From Bactericera cockerelli (Eukaryota; Arthropoda; Insecta; Hemiptera; Triozidae): a stretch of DNA of 64,000 bases. The translations under genes and the position numbers were made by a program. The notes beneath the pieces are model-generated. The model ran no database searches. It saw nothing but the letters and a program-made list of their open reading frames with translations, and was not told the origin of the DNA. The first letter of the stretch is position 1. Each line of letters opens with the position of its first letter. Of this stretch, positions 14,701 through 23,189 are shown one piece after another. Where the stretch lies: assembly GCA_024516035.1 (NCBI GenBank), contig CM044957.1:21678570-21742569 (forward strand), given 5' to 3'.

Positions 14701-17700
14701 GCGACTTTGAGAAAAAATTTGAGGTCACCATCAGTTTTCTTCCTATTTACATAGAAGATTTGGTCAGAAAGTCAGAATATTTTTTCTTTGGAATCAATAA
14801 TTTCCAATTGCGCTGGTGCGTTTAAAATGAGACACCCTGTATACCACACAACATACAGGGTGTCTCTCTTAGAACAAACCAGCGCAATTACTCGGAAACT
14901 GTTGATTTTGGAGTCTGTGCTTCGCTTGACCCAATGAGAACCACCCCCCCCCCCCCCCACTGTGTTCTCCCGACCCTTCTCCCCGAATCGCCAAAGGCGT
15001 GCGCATTCGCAGTCAAGTGCGCATGCGCTCAATCAGGTTTCATCAAGCTGACGAGTTTTTTAAAATTTAGTACGCCATTTTCTCTCCACCAGTGAAGTTC
15101 TCCCTGTGTTTCGAAAAATTTTGTGGCAAATTAAATAATTAATTTAGCAATCGAATTAAAATCCCTTTTCCCCAAGTTAAATAAGTGCTTATTTCTTAGG
15201 ATTTCTAATTCATTTAGATCTGAATCTTTTGGAAAAAATCTTCGGAAGGAACGGAGTCTAGGTAAGACTTTCGTCGTGTTAGACATCTCTAGCTGTTTCC
15301 CTATTTGTGTTGCGTTGCCTGTCCAACATGTGCATGTCTCTGATCAATTATCCAATCCCATCGGGTTGGTTTTGTCCCTCTATTCTAAGATATTGGGACC
15401 ATCATGTTCTCTTGACTCGTCTTTCGACAGTCTTGATAAATCAGGGCTGACCCCCCTTGCCTGTTCATCCTGGAATCCTCCCCTCCGGGAACTTCCATGT
15501 CCAGGCTGTCGTCGCGCCTTCTCTGGGCCGTCGGCTAAGCGATCTGAGCCGTCGCCTAAGCGATCTGAGCCGTCGCCGTAATTTTCAACCGTCCTCAGGC
15601 TAAGCCGTCGGCGGAGTTTTCCAACCCTTTGGCAGAACTTTTTGAGCCGTCGGCAGAATTTTTGAGCCGTCGGCAGAATTTTTTTGAGCCGTCGGCAGGC
15701 CTTATACCAGCGTTCTTTTACAATACTTTTAACATTTTCCGTCTGTGGTTCTCTGTTCAACAGATGTCAAGAAATACAGATCTGGTCTCCTTGGGAAGTC
15801 TGTATGATGCCGCTCCCAATGTACCAGCTGCTGAAGGGGTAAAGAAGATTGTCTCGGAGTATTTCCCGTCGGGCTGGCGAGAATGGATGTTACGTGATGT
15901 TATCGTGTCTCCGTTGGATTTGGATTCATCATCTCTTAATAAAATTAGATTCGCGATTCCCACAGTGCGCCTAGTGGAAGCATTTTTCCCAGGAAGCAAG
16001 CATATTTCGGAGAAGAAATTCAAAGAAATTCGTGACAAGCTCCTTGCCTGGCCTTTTGGAAGAGCTCTCATTAGTTCTCCATCACAGATCTCGCTTCATT
16101 TGAGAGACTCAGAGGAACGATGGCGGCAGTTTACACGGGGAACAGACCCCTTCCGCGAGCTCTGCACTTCCAGAACAGAGACCAACAAGGTTTTGGGAGC
16201 CTTAAATGGGGAAACAGATTCATTCCGATCACCATCAGTATCTAGCAAGTTGAGTGTTCCCGAGTCCCCAGCATTCGAGCCTCTAACCCCCCCCTCGACC
16301 TAAGGTGGTTCAAGAGACTTCAATCCCCATTGAGTCAGCTTCGAATGAACGCTTGTCGATATTGGAGAAATCTATGGCTTCCATTCAGTATGAGATGAAA
16401 AACTTGGTGGCAGCCTTCCACTCTGTGGCTCAACCTCACCCACAACCATTTGAACCTCAACAAGCGTCTGATCTGTCCGTCTCTGAATGTTCCGAAGACG
16501 AATGCTATTCCCCAACGGTTGACCGCTTTCATTCACCTCCTCAAGAACCTCAACAACATATCCCCTCAATCGTAGACACCGACCCGTGGGGCCAATCAGT
16601 GCTAGCTGATTCGAAAGATCCCTTGGATACTACATTTTGGGATCCAGTGACAAAGGAAAAGGAGCCAGACATTCCGGATCCAAGCCCTCTACTTTTAGCA
16701 CAGGGCATCCAGTGTCAACGACTAGGTGAAGCCTCGTGGGACAGGATTCGCTATGCGGAGGCGGAAAAGAAATTGAAACGTAGCGGAATGTTCCAACCGC
16801 TATTGATGAATTCAATTTTTGAGAAGAAAAATGTTCCGGTAGACTATTCCCTTCGTCAGCGAGAAAGAATCCTGGGAACTGTGTGTTATGGCCTACTAGC
16901 CCAACGCAAAGCTTTTAAAGACTCTCTCGCCAATCTTGCAAATCTCAAAGTCTTTGAAACTTGTCCTGAAGCAAAGAAGACCATAAAAGACTGTTTCTTT
17001 TCCGAGAACTCCGAATTTCATTCCCTGTCGGAATCGTTGCTTCAATTTGTCTGTGGCAAAAGAGCTGAAGTTATCGCAGAAAGGAGAAAGGCCGTAATTC
17101 CGCCGGATGATCAGAGAACTCTACGATCCATTCCTCCCTCATCGTCCCATTTATTCAACGAAGATGATCTTCGCACTAAGTGGACGCCAACCCCCATCCC
17201 TACTGTCCAGAGAGCTCGACCGACCTTGCCAAGGAAACGGCAAATGGCGCCTACTACATCTCTTCCGAGTAAGCGTCCCATGATGTCATCTATTCAAGAG
17301 TCCTTTCGGTCCAATAGAGGCTCCAATTCCCGTTCCACAGTTCGGACTAAGGGAGACGGACCCAAACGCGCCGCTCCTCGACAGCCCACCAATCGGACTG
17401 GAATCTTCACCAAGTCCAAGAATCGTCATTGACGGGATCTTTGGAGAGACAATAGGGGGACAACTAAAAGCCTTCTCGAGGGAGTGGCAACAGCTAGACG
17501 CACCGCATCAACTTTACAGCATCATTCAAGGATACATCATTCCATTTACAAGTGCCCCCCCGTTACGGAGTCTCATTCCACCTTTCCCTCCATCTCTGAC
17601 AACTCCCCCGTCCCAAAAAATGGACGAGGTTATTCAGTCCTTGCTTTTGCAGAAGATGATATCAGTAACGTCAGACCTGACAGGATTTGTCTCTCCTATG

Positions 17701-20700
17701 TTCCTAATATCAAAGGAAGGGGGGTCAGTTCGACCTGTCTTCAACCTAAAGAAGTTAAACGAGTTTCTGTGTACCAAGAAATTCAGACTATTAAATCATC
17801 AAAAGATTCCGGCGTTTCTACAAGCCGGAGACTTCATGGCGAGTTTGGACCTGTCCCAAGCTTACTGCCATGTGCCAGTAAACCCAAGACACCAACGTTT
17901 TCTCTGCCTTGTATACAGAGGAGTCGTGTACAACTGGACGTGCCTTCCATTTGGGCTCTCAACGGCTCCACAAGTATTCTCCCAACTGTCAAATTGGGTG
18001 GCAGCCCAACTGAGGAATCGGGGGATTCGTTGCGTCGTTTATCTCGACGACTTCCTCCTAGCTCACCAGAATCGAGAATCCCTTCAGAACGAAGTCGATT
18101 ACGCACTAAACCTTCTAGCTCGGCTAGGTTGGCAAGTAAACTTCACCAAGTCTCAGTTGCTCCCAGTTCAATGCTTGACTTACCTCGGAATAAATTGGGA
18201 TACAGCTCAACAACGTATCTCCCTCCCACTGAAAAAAGTAACAGATCTCTCGATTCGTCTTCAACAAATTTTGCGCAGACCTCGTTGGTGCCTGAAAACG
18301 GCGCAGGTAATTCTGGGAGTCCTCAATTTTGCGTGTTTCGCAATCCCCTTAGGACGGTTACACATGAGAAGAATTCAAATCGCTTCCAGGAGCTTACCTC
18401 ATCATTATCGTCGTCGAGAATATCCAATCTGTGCCCAAGCAATCGCCGAGTTTCAATGGTGGATACAGAATCTGAGGACTTCAGTTCCTCTCCACCCACC
18501 AGTGGCTCGCCTTTTCATGTCAACAGACGCTTCAGACGAGGGCTGGGGGGCAGAAGTTGCGGGTCACCATGTTCGGAGCGTCTGGTCTCCCTCTCAGCGA
18601 CTATGGCACATCAACCTCAAAGAGCTTTTTACGGTGAGAGCAGCCATTCAATGCAATCGGAACCGTCTGGCGAATCACTCCGTCGTCTTGCAGTCAGACA
18701 ACAAGACTGTAGTGGCGTATATTCGGAACCAAGGAGGCCTGCGTTCTCGCCCGCTCCTGAGAGAGACAGAACGTTTGTTTCAACTGACTTCAGCCCTGGA
18801 TATTCACCTCATCCCTTACTTCATTCCAGGGAGGCTAAATTCTGTGGCCGACAGCTTATCCCGGAACTCCAAGATCCCCGAATGGCATCTACGTCCTTCA
18901 GTAACAAATCAAGTATTCCGGCGCTGGGGTGTTCCGGAGATAGACCTGTTTGCCACCTTTCAATCGAGAGTGGTCCCTCGTTATGCAACTCTGGAATCAT
19001 CGGATCATCAGGCAGAATTTGTAGACGCCTTTTCCAAAATATGGAATTACAGGCTGGCCTGGATATTTCCTCCTCCTCCCATGATTCCGCAAGTTCTTCA
19101 ACATCTAAACCTATCCCAGGGGGGTCGGTTTCTACTGGTTGCCCCCCGTTGGGAAAAAGTATTTTGGAGAGCAGACTTGAAGTCGAGGGCCGTAGCTCCT
19201 CCATGGGTAGTTCGAGATCCCGCTTCACAGCTAATAGACCTAACGACACAGTTACCTCCTCCACAAGTCGACAGCTTAGTATTGGAGATCTGGCTAATAC
19301 GGGGTGGTTAGGACACATCAAGGGCTGGTCGGATAACGACAAAAGAATCCTGTCTTCTGCTTGGCGCCCCTCTACGCGAGCTACTTACCAGAAACCTTGG
19401 TCTAGGTGGATATTGTGGGCAGAGGCTAACCTAGTGGACCCTAATAACCCACGGCCGAACCAATTGGCTTTATTTTTATCTTACCTATTTCACTCGGAAA
19501 AGCTGGGACTCAAGTCGATATTGCTACACAAATCAGTGGTATCGACTTTATCAAATCCAGATAACTCTCTTTCACTGTCTTCACACCCAATTGTAACCAA
19601 AATGATAAAAGGAATTTCAGCCTCTCTTCCCCCAAAGATTACTCGAGCCATCTGGGATGTTTCGACTCTTATAAAATGGGTAGAAAACCATCCTCCTTCC
19701 ATTTCCAGTTTCTTTGAAGTATCACGTCATTTAGCTCTTCTATTACTTCTGACTTCCGGGAGACGTGTTCATGACCTCACACTCCTACAAGTAGATGCGG
19801 AACATCTTCAACGTACGGACGATTTTATTGTTTTTTGGCCCAAATTTGGGTCAAAATCGGACTCATCTTCTTTCGTGCAGTCCGGATGGCAATTCAATAC
19901 TTCCTCGTGCCCTTTGACTGCAACATGGAATTTAAGCTATTGGCTTGATCTAATTCTTGATCTTCTGAAGTTGAGATGCGGATCTCTAAACATAGAATCT
20001 CTGTTTATTACTTCAAGGGGCAAGGTACGTCCCGCGTCTCGGGCTATAATTGCAGGTTGGATTACAACAGTTTTGTCCGCTGCTGGCATCCCTTTTTCTG
20101 CAGGGAGTTTCAGATCAGCCGTCAGTTCTTCCCTAGCGAGAGCAGACCTCCCTCTAGATGTCATACTCAGCAGAGGCAACTGGAGAGCATCAGATACTTT
20201 CCTCCGCCATTACTATAAACCGGCGACCACCCCTGTAGTCCCCTGTACGTCAGTTATTTCCTCTTTCCAGGCAATTGTTTAAAATTGCTGATACAATTCA
20301 TTTCCTTTTGTGTCTGAATTTGGAATTGTTTTGAGACATAATAAAAGTTATCTTACATTCATTATTTTGATTATGAAAATTATGTCGGACTTGCGTCTCT
20401 TATTTCTACCTTAATCACAATACGCCGTTTCTTCAAGCTGTCAGATAACAAACAAATCTCATTGGGTCAAGCGAAGCACAGACTCCAAAATATTATAGTT
20501 TTTCCCCCGTAGGGAATAAAAACTGTTATTTTGGATCTTGCAGAGCTTGACCCACACTTTTACAGCTTGACAGCTTTTGTACTAAATTTTAAAAAACTCG
20601 TCAGCTTGATGAAACCTGATTGAGCGCATGCGCACTTGACTGCGAATGTGCACGCCTTTGGCGATTTGGGGAGAAGGGTCGGGAGAACACAGTGGGGGGG

Positions 20701-21660
20701 GGGGGGGGGTGGTTCTCATTGGGTCAAGCTCTGCAAGATCCAAAATAACAGTTTTTATTCCCTACGGGGGAAAAACTATAATATTCTACAGAAAAGTTTT
20801 TGAGATCAAATCTTTCTTAAATAGGGGGGAAACTGATGGTGACCTGAAAATTTTCTCAAGTTTGCCCTTCCAGGTTAGATTGGGATCTAATTTATATTTT
20901 TAAATAGAACCATATATTTTTGATAATGGTAATGAACTTACCATTAAAAATTAGTTTGTGTGTGTGTGTGTGTGGTCTGTGTGTGTGTGTTTGTGTGTGT
21001 GAACAGGATATCTCAAAAATGGTAAGAGCTAGTGACTTGAAAGTTAGTACAGAAATTAATTTTATACACCAGACAAACAACGAAACATTCGGTTGATCTC
21101 TCACTCTTCTCTTCCAAGTAGGTACCTTTTACTCTTCTCTTCCATCTACTTCTCATTTTGATATGACCAACGAAAAATGTGAAAAATTAAATGAGGAATA
21201 AGATTCCGTATTAAAGTTTTAAAAAATCTAGGTTTAAAAAAAAAAATCATGTGTAGGAGCAGACTTTCACTTATGCACCAGCACCTAAATGGGAAGTATT
21301 AGTATTGTGTTACTTCTCGCCCATCAGAGGGGAGGCATACTACGGGATGGGCAGGCTACAACACAGACCACAAGCATCTGCAAGCTCCTGTTGCATGGCT
21401 GAGAAATAAAAAAAAAGGTTGTGAAACACTCATCTTAAAAAACAAATAGTTTGTAAATAACATTGTTGATTTTTAAAAGAAAGTTTGTTTTGGTCAAACC
21501 TCTTGCTAACATAAGGTTTTTTCCTTAATATGTGTACACTTGAGTGGCAAAGCTTACCTCCGACATCAGTAATGATCCAATCAGGCAGGGCTAGACTGAT
21601 AATGGCAAAAATATCTGCAGCCAGGAAAAGGGTTCCAGCAATACATGTTAATTTATCCAT
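11797..21660 (-). CDS. MOSMO: MOSMO / Attenuator-of-Hedgehog orthologue (three coding exons, complete)
   Basis: MOSMO is a four-span membrane protein that dampens Hedgehog signalling by lowering Smoothened at the cell surface; in vertebrates it acts with MEGF8 and MGRN1. Coding exons on the minus strand are 21660-21558, 14471-14259 and 11984-11797, with AG/GT junctions and matching phases, giving 167 residues, the same length I know for human MOSMO. Exon 1 encodes the family start MDKLT followed by LFLAADIFAI and PDWI. Exon 2 holds the second hydrophobic span and ASHW...ARWV. Exon 3 carries IFPMGF, GGQPYQLPN and the final span ending LFAGKVCLP. Cys residues in the first extracellular loop (CMT, CFTP) are kept. 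Intron 1 (7.1 kb) contains the DIRS retrotransposon in antisense orientation; intron 2 contains a Helitron, a SINE and a possible LTR. No frame break is seen. Confidence 0.93.
12235..12470 (+). mobile_element. Non-autonomous Helitron, copy 2
   Basis: Same 5' end (TCTTAATATATAAATATC) and 3' end (hairpin gcccgcaaagcgggc, then CTAG) as the copy at 1726. It is flanked by A and T and lies in MOSMO intron 2. Confidence 0.85.
12600..13065 (+). repeat. Possible solo LTR
   Basis: The stretch has promoter-like order: two diverged direct copies of a ~110 bp segment (agtctattgac to agtatataag at 12740-12855 and 12856-12952), a tatataag box near 12944, an initiator-like atcagttagttg, and aataaa at about 13038. 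Exact LTR ends and a target duplication could not be fixed, so this is an inference from layout only. Confidence 0.35.
13090..13317 (+). repeat. tRNA-derived SINE, family S3
   Basis: The head reads gtgcactggtagtcaagtgg, then ggtttgaatccc (B box). The body includes gtgaccacataataataaga, and the tail is ccttccactaaagagttt with (att)n. Minus-strand relatives lie at 58525-58735 and 59041-59184. It is in MOSMO intron 2. Confidence 0.75.
13451..13690 (+). repeat. Dispersed repeat shared with 57577-58340
   Basis: Starts tacagggtgtaccagttccg and includes gcctaatttgggctttaatt, gggcctaaaataagtatgacc and ccttagaactttacagaatt. At 57577-58340 the same words occur but are separated by an R600 copy. Intronic. 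Confidence 0.6.
14600..14905. repeat. Left half of a fold-back element broken by the DIRS insertion
   Basis: The arm at about 14625-14765 (tatggttccatttaaat, then caatctaacctgaaaagg, aggtcaccatcagtttt) is mirrored at 20795-20940 across the DIRS element. Between the arm and the DIRS, 14790-14905 is a smaller palindrome (aattgcgctggt ... gacaccctgtata / tacagggtgtc ... accagcgcaatt), the loop of the original element. The DIRS left end abuts at 14905. Confidence 0.7.
14924..15073 (+). repeat. DIRS left inverted terminal repeat
   Basis: Runs from gcttgacccaatgagaacca through a C homopolymer (14944-14958) to ttttaaaatttagtac, and pairs with 20579-20729. The outer extension 14905-14923 (attttggagtctgtgcttc) is unique to this end and is repeated, complemented, in the internal region. 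Confidence 0.9.
15764..17432 (+). pseudogene. DIRS gag-like ORF with a frame change at a poly-C run
   Basis: First ORF of the DIRS element, in the gag position. The first half (ATG at 15764; stop at 16301-16303) is in one frame and the second half (through TGA at 17430-17432) in the next. The change falls at an 8-C run, 16287-16294; both frames continue with Pro-rich, plausible sequence around it. One extra C, real or an assembly error, would explain this. The second half has a likely coiled coil (LSILEKSMASIQYEMKNLV) and a very basic C-terminus rich in Arg, Lys and Ser, with no zinc knuckle, as in DIRS Gag. The frame upstream of 15764 is open to 15629, but that region carries a repetitive gccgtcgg motif and looks like leader. 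Likely role: packaging of element RNA; inferred from position. Confidence 0.75.
17284..19311 (+). CDS. DIRS reverse transcriptase / RNase H / Dam-like methyltransferase polyprotein
   Basis: Copies element RNA into DNA. The frame is open from 17284 (overlapping the end of gag by ~150 nt); its first ATG is at 17620. The conserved lead-in (GGQLKAFSREW, GYIIPF) lies upstream of that ATG, so translation probably starts earlier by an unknown route. Numbering from the 17620 Met, RT shows SLDLSQAY (76-82) and the catalytic YLDD (141-144). RNase H has all four acidic residues: D303 (STDAS), E335, D360 (QSDN) and D411 (VADSLSR). Residues 438-530 match the Dam-like domain of DIRS elements (EIDLFA, FPPPP, VAPRW), with the usual catalytic motif in altered form. 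No internal stop. About half the length is overlapped by the recombinase frame. Confidence 0.93.
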   Translation, partial: CHLFKSPFGPIEAPIPVPQFGLRETDPNAPLLDSPPIGLESSPSPRIVIDGIFGETIGGQLKAFSREWQQLDAPHQLYSIIQGYIIPFTSAPPLRSLIPPFPPSLTTPPSQKMDEVIQSLLLQKMISVTSDLTGFVSPMFLISKEGGSVRPVFNLKKLNEFLCTKKFRLLNHQKIPAFLQAGDFMASLDLSQAYCHVPVNPRHQRFLCLVYRGVVYNWTCLPFGLSTAPQVFSQLSNWVAAQLRNRGIRCVVYLDDFLLAHQNRESLQNEVDYALNLLARLGWQVNFTKSQLLPVQCLTYLGINWDTAQQRISLPLKKVTDLSIRLQQILRRPRWCLKTAQVILGVLNFACFAIPLGRLHMRRIQIASRSLPHHYRRREYPICAQAIAEFQWWIQNLRTSVPLHPPVARLFMSTDASDEGWGAEVAGHHVRSVWSPSQRLWHINLKELFTVRAAIQCNRNRLANHSVVLQSDNKTVVAYIRNQGGLRSRPLLRETERLFQLTSALDIHLIPYFIPGRLNSVADSLSRNSKIPEWHLRPSVTNQVFRRWGVPEIDLFATFQSRVVPRYATLESSDHQAEFVDAFSKIWNYRLAWIFPPPPMIPQVLQHLNLSQGGRFLLVAPRWEKVFWRADLKSRAVAPPWVVRDPASQLIDLTTQLPPPQVDSLVLEIWLIRGG
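17484..20282 (+). CDS. DIRS tyrosine recombinase ORF
   Basis: Integrates the circular DNA copy. Numbered from the GTG at 17484, the recombinase domain covers the last ~350 residues, beginning near the core-binding segment (RPSTRATYQKPW, about 19370). Catalytic residues seen: R761 in GRRVHDL, R877 in SFRSA, W900 in place of the second His, and Tyr 910 or 911 in RHYYKP. The His normally three residues before R877 is Gly 874, an unusual change. The N-terminal ~570 residues overlap the RT/RNase H frame, are Ser- and Pro-rich and match nothing, so the true protein may start much later. The frame is the same as the second gag half and is separated from it only by the TGA at 17430. The ORF stops at 20280-20282, just before the internal complementary region. 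Confidence 0.9.
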   Translation: MATARRTASTLQHHSRIHHSIYKCPPVTESHSTFPSISDNSPVPKNGRGYSVLAFAEDDISNVRPDRICLSYVPNIKGRGVSSTCLQPKEVKRVSVYQEIQTIKSSKDSGVSTSRRLHGEFGPVPSLLPCASKPKTPTFSLPCIQRSRVQLDVPSIWALNGSTSILPTVKLGGSPTEESGDSLRRLSRRLPPSSPESRIPSERSRLRTKPSSSARLASKLHQVSVAPSSMLDLPRNKLGYSSTTYLPPTEKSNRSLDSSSTNFAQTSLVPENGAGNSGSPQFCVFRNPLRTVTHEKNSNRFQELTSSLSSSRISNLCPSNRRVSMVDTESEDFSSSPPTSGSPFHVNRRFRRGLGGRSCGSPCSERLVSLSATMAHQPQRAFYGESSHSMQSEPSGESLRRLAVRQQDCSGVYSEPRRPAFSPAPERDRTFVSTDFSPGYSPHPLLHSREAKFCGRQLIPELQDPRMASTSFSNKSSIPALGCSGDRPVCHLSIESGPSLCNSGIIGSSGRICRRLFQNMELQAGLDISSSSHDSASSSTSKPIPGGSVSTGCPPLGKSILESRLEVEGRSSSMGSSRSRFTANRPNDTVTSSTSRQLSIGDLANTGWLGHIKGWSDNDKRILSSAWRPSTRATYQKPWSRWILWAEANLVDPNNPRPNQLALFLSYLFHSEKLGLKSILLHKSVVSTLSNPDNSLSLSSHPIVTKMIKGISASLPPKITRAIWDVSTLIKWVENHPPSISSFFEVSRHLALLLLLTSGRRVHDLTLLQVDAEHLQRTDDFIVFWPKFGSKSDSSSFVQSGWQFNTSSCPLTATWNLSYWLDLILDLLKLRCGSLNIESLFITSRGKVRPASRAIIAGWITTVLSAAGIPFSAGSFRSAVSSSLARADLPLDVILSRGNWRASDTFLRHYYKPATTPVVPCTSVISSFQAIV
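20457..20554 (+). repeat. DIRS internal complementary region
   Basis: The first half (tctcattgggtcaagcgaag to ccaaaat) is the reverse complement of the element's left outer end. The second half (tattatagtttttcccccgt to gagcttgaccca) is the reverse complement of the right outer end. The halves meet at the point where circularised ends would join, which is how the family templates complete termini. Confidence 0.9.
20579..20785 (-). repeat. DIRS right inverted terminal repeat plus outer extension
   Basis: 20579-20729 is the inverted copy of 14924-15073, including the homopolymer, here G at about 20694-20709. The outer extension 20730-20785 (tctgcaagatccaaaataac to ctataatatt) is unique to this end and complementary to the second half of the internal region. 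Confidence 0.9.
20786..20945. repeat. Right half of the fold-back element hosting the DIRS
   Basis: The complement of this stretch (tatggttctatttaaa, caatctaacctggaaggg, aggtcaccatcagtttccc) matches the left arm at 14625-14765 in order, showing that the DIRS entered the loop of an existing palindromic element. Confidence 0.7.
20930..21180 (+). repeat. R600 fragment with GT microsatellite
   Basis: A short (gt)n tract at 20955-21001 is followed by gaacaggatatctcaaaaatgg and agctagtgacttgaaa, the R600 central words seen at 10735-10780. Degenerate; it lies in MOSMO intron 1. Confidence 0.55.
21262..21436 (+). repeat. SINE family S5, 3' part
   Basis: Carries gcaccagcacctaaatggg, then cttctcgcccat, then cctgttgcatggctgagaaat, matching the body and tail of the fuller copy at 42155-42405. 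Head missing. Confidence 0.6.
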
Positions 21661-23189
21661 TTTGATTGATTCAGCCTTTAAATATAGGTTCTAAAAATCA
21701 GTTGAGACAACAGGGTTTGATTGAATAGAATAGAATAGAAATTACCTTGTTTGTACTGCCGAGGTGAGACTGAAAAGTCCCTTTAGTCCAGCAGTCTAAA
21801 CTCTAAACAAGGTCTCTCGTTTATTTTCAAATTTAAATAGACATTTTGTTAATTTTGTACATAACTACATACAAATAATATTCTTAAGAAACAAGTGAGC
21901 ATAAAGAAATATTTATGTAGCAACTAAGCGCGTATTTTTCTTTTGGATAAATTTTCTTCCTTTTTTTCCATGTTCAGTATTTCCAAATATTTCCATTTTA
22001 TTCCAAATATTTCCAGTTTAGCTTCCCCACTATTCGTGAAAGAAAAATGCGTTTCGGTCACTGAGATCACATCATTCACATCTCAGTGGTTTCGATACTT
22101 TTAAAGATAAACAATGGTCTTAACCTATAATAGAACTGGATGCAAGAATTTTATAATTCCATTTTGGTTAACCAAACTGGAAGAAGATTTTTCCTCTTCC
22201 AAAAGAAAAAGTTCATTTTATTCCAGTTGAATCCACTCTGGTTAGAAAGAAAAATACGGCTCTAGTCTTATCTCCCCGGAACCAGGTTTGATTTACAAGA
22301 TTTCACCATGCCCTGTAAATGTAAACTCATTTTTGTTTCTAAAACTTTGTTTGCTTCACAGACATTAATATAATCAGTTGATAAAAATTGATAACAGATC
22401 ATTTTTAAATCAAAAATTTAAACATGGTGTACGTAACACATGATCCAACGAACTGATAAAATGTGAGAATTCAATTGTTACACTGAAGTGCTTTTCTATC
22501 GTCACTATAGGCAGAATGAGAATAATGATTGATCCCCGAGGGTTCTCTGGCACCTTTTCTATAATTAGGATGGCTTCTTAACTGTGGTAAGTAAAATGAG
22601 ATGGATAGAGACACCAATTTATTTCAGTGTTCTGTTTACTTTAATTTTTCAGGAGATTGATTCAGCTGCACAAATTGAAAATAATTAACTTGAAGTACAA
22701 TTTTTAGTTTTTTCTTGTTTCCTCCAAAACTTGAATGTACATTATCTCAAAATGCATGACAGGTATCAAAAAAGTTCTCAGAGTGGAACCCCTGAAACAA
22801 GTTTAATTTTTCATTTTTGCGATAGAACTACACCATGTTAAGGGGAAAGGAGTTCACTCTTAGGGCTTTTTTTACTTTCTATTATATTTAAGGTATTAAC
22901 CAAGTACAATGGTACTTGGTTTCCCAAACAAATCAAAATAAATGCAAGTTTCAATTTTGGGTATTATAATGTATTTTGAGCTGCTGAACACAAATCTGAG
23001 GTTTGCCAAAAAAAATTATTGGGGAAAAAAATGGACTACCATTTTTAGTTTTTCTACAATATCTCTAAATCTGCAATAAGTTTAGATCTACAAAGGGAAG
23101 GGGCAACATAGGATTTCATGCATTTATTGATCATATCTTGGAAAAACATCAACTCACAGAAAATATTGTAGAATGTAAAAAGTACACTA
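21661..23189. other. MOSMO upstream region
   Basis: 5' flank of MOSMO on the minus strand. The first bases are its 5' UTR and promoter, but no convincing TATA or initiator could be picked. AT-rich; no gene or clear repeat recognised. Confidence 0.4.

Larger units (their letters stand above)
14905..20785 (+). mobile_element. DIRS-type tyrosine-recombinase retrotransposon
   Basis: DIRS elements copy through reverse transcription of a circular intermediate and insert using a tyrosine recombinase instead of a DDE integrase. Seen here: inverted terminal repeats (14924-15073 and 20579-20729) with unlike outer extensions, an internal complementary region (20457-20554) complementary to both outer ends, gag, an RT/RNase H/Dam-like ORF, and an overlapping tyrosine recombinase ORF. 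The outer ends share ATT (14905-14907, 20783-20785), and there is no duplicated target, as the family predicts. It lies antisense in MOSMO intron 1. Both enzyme ORFs are intact; gag has one frame change at a C run. Confidence 0.93.

Noticed and set aside
18821..19342. Minus-strand frame inside the DIRS element
   Set aside because: Shadow of the RT/recombinase frames, which carry the real motifs.
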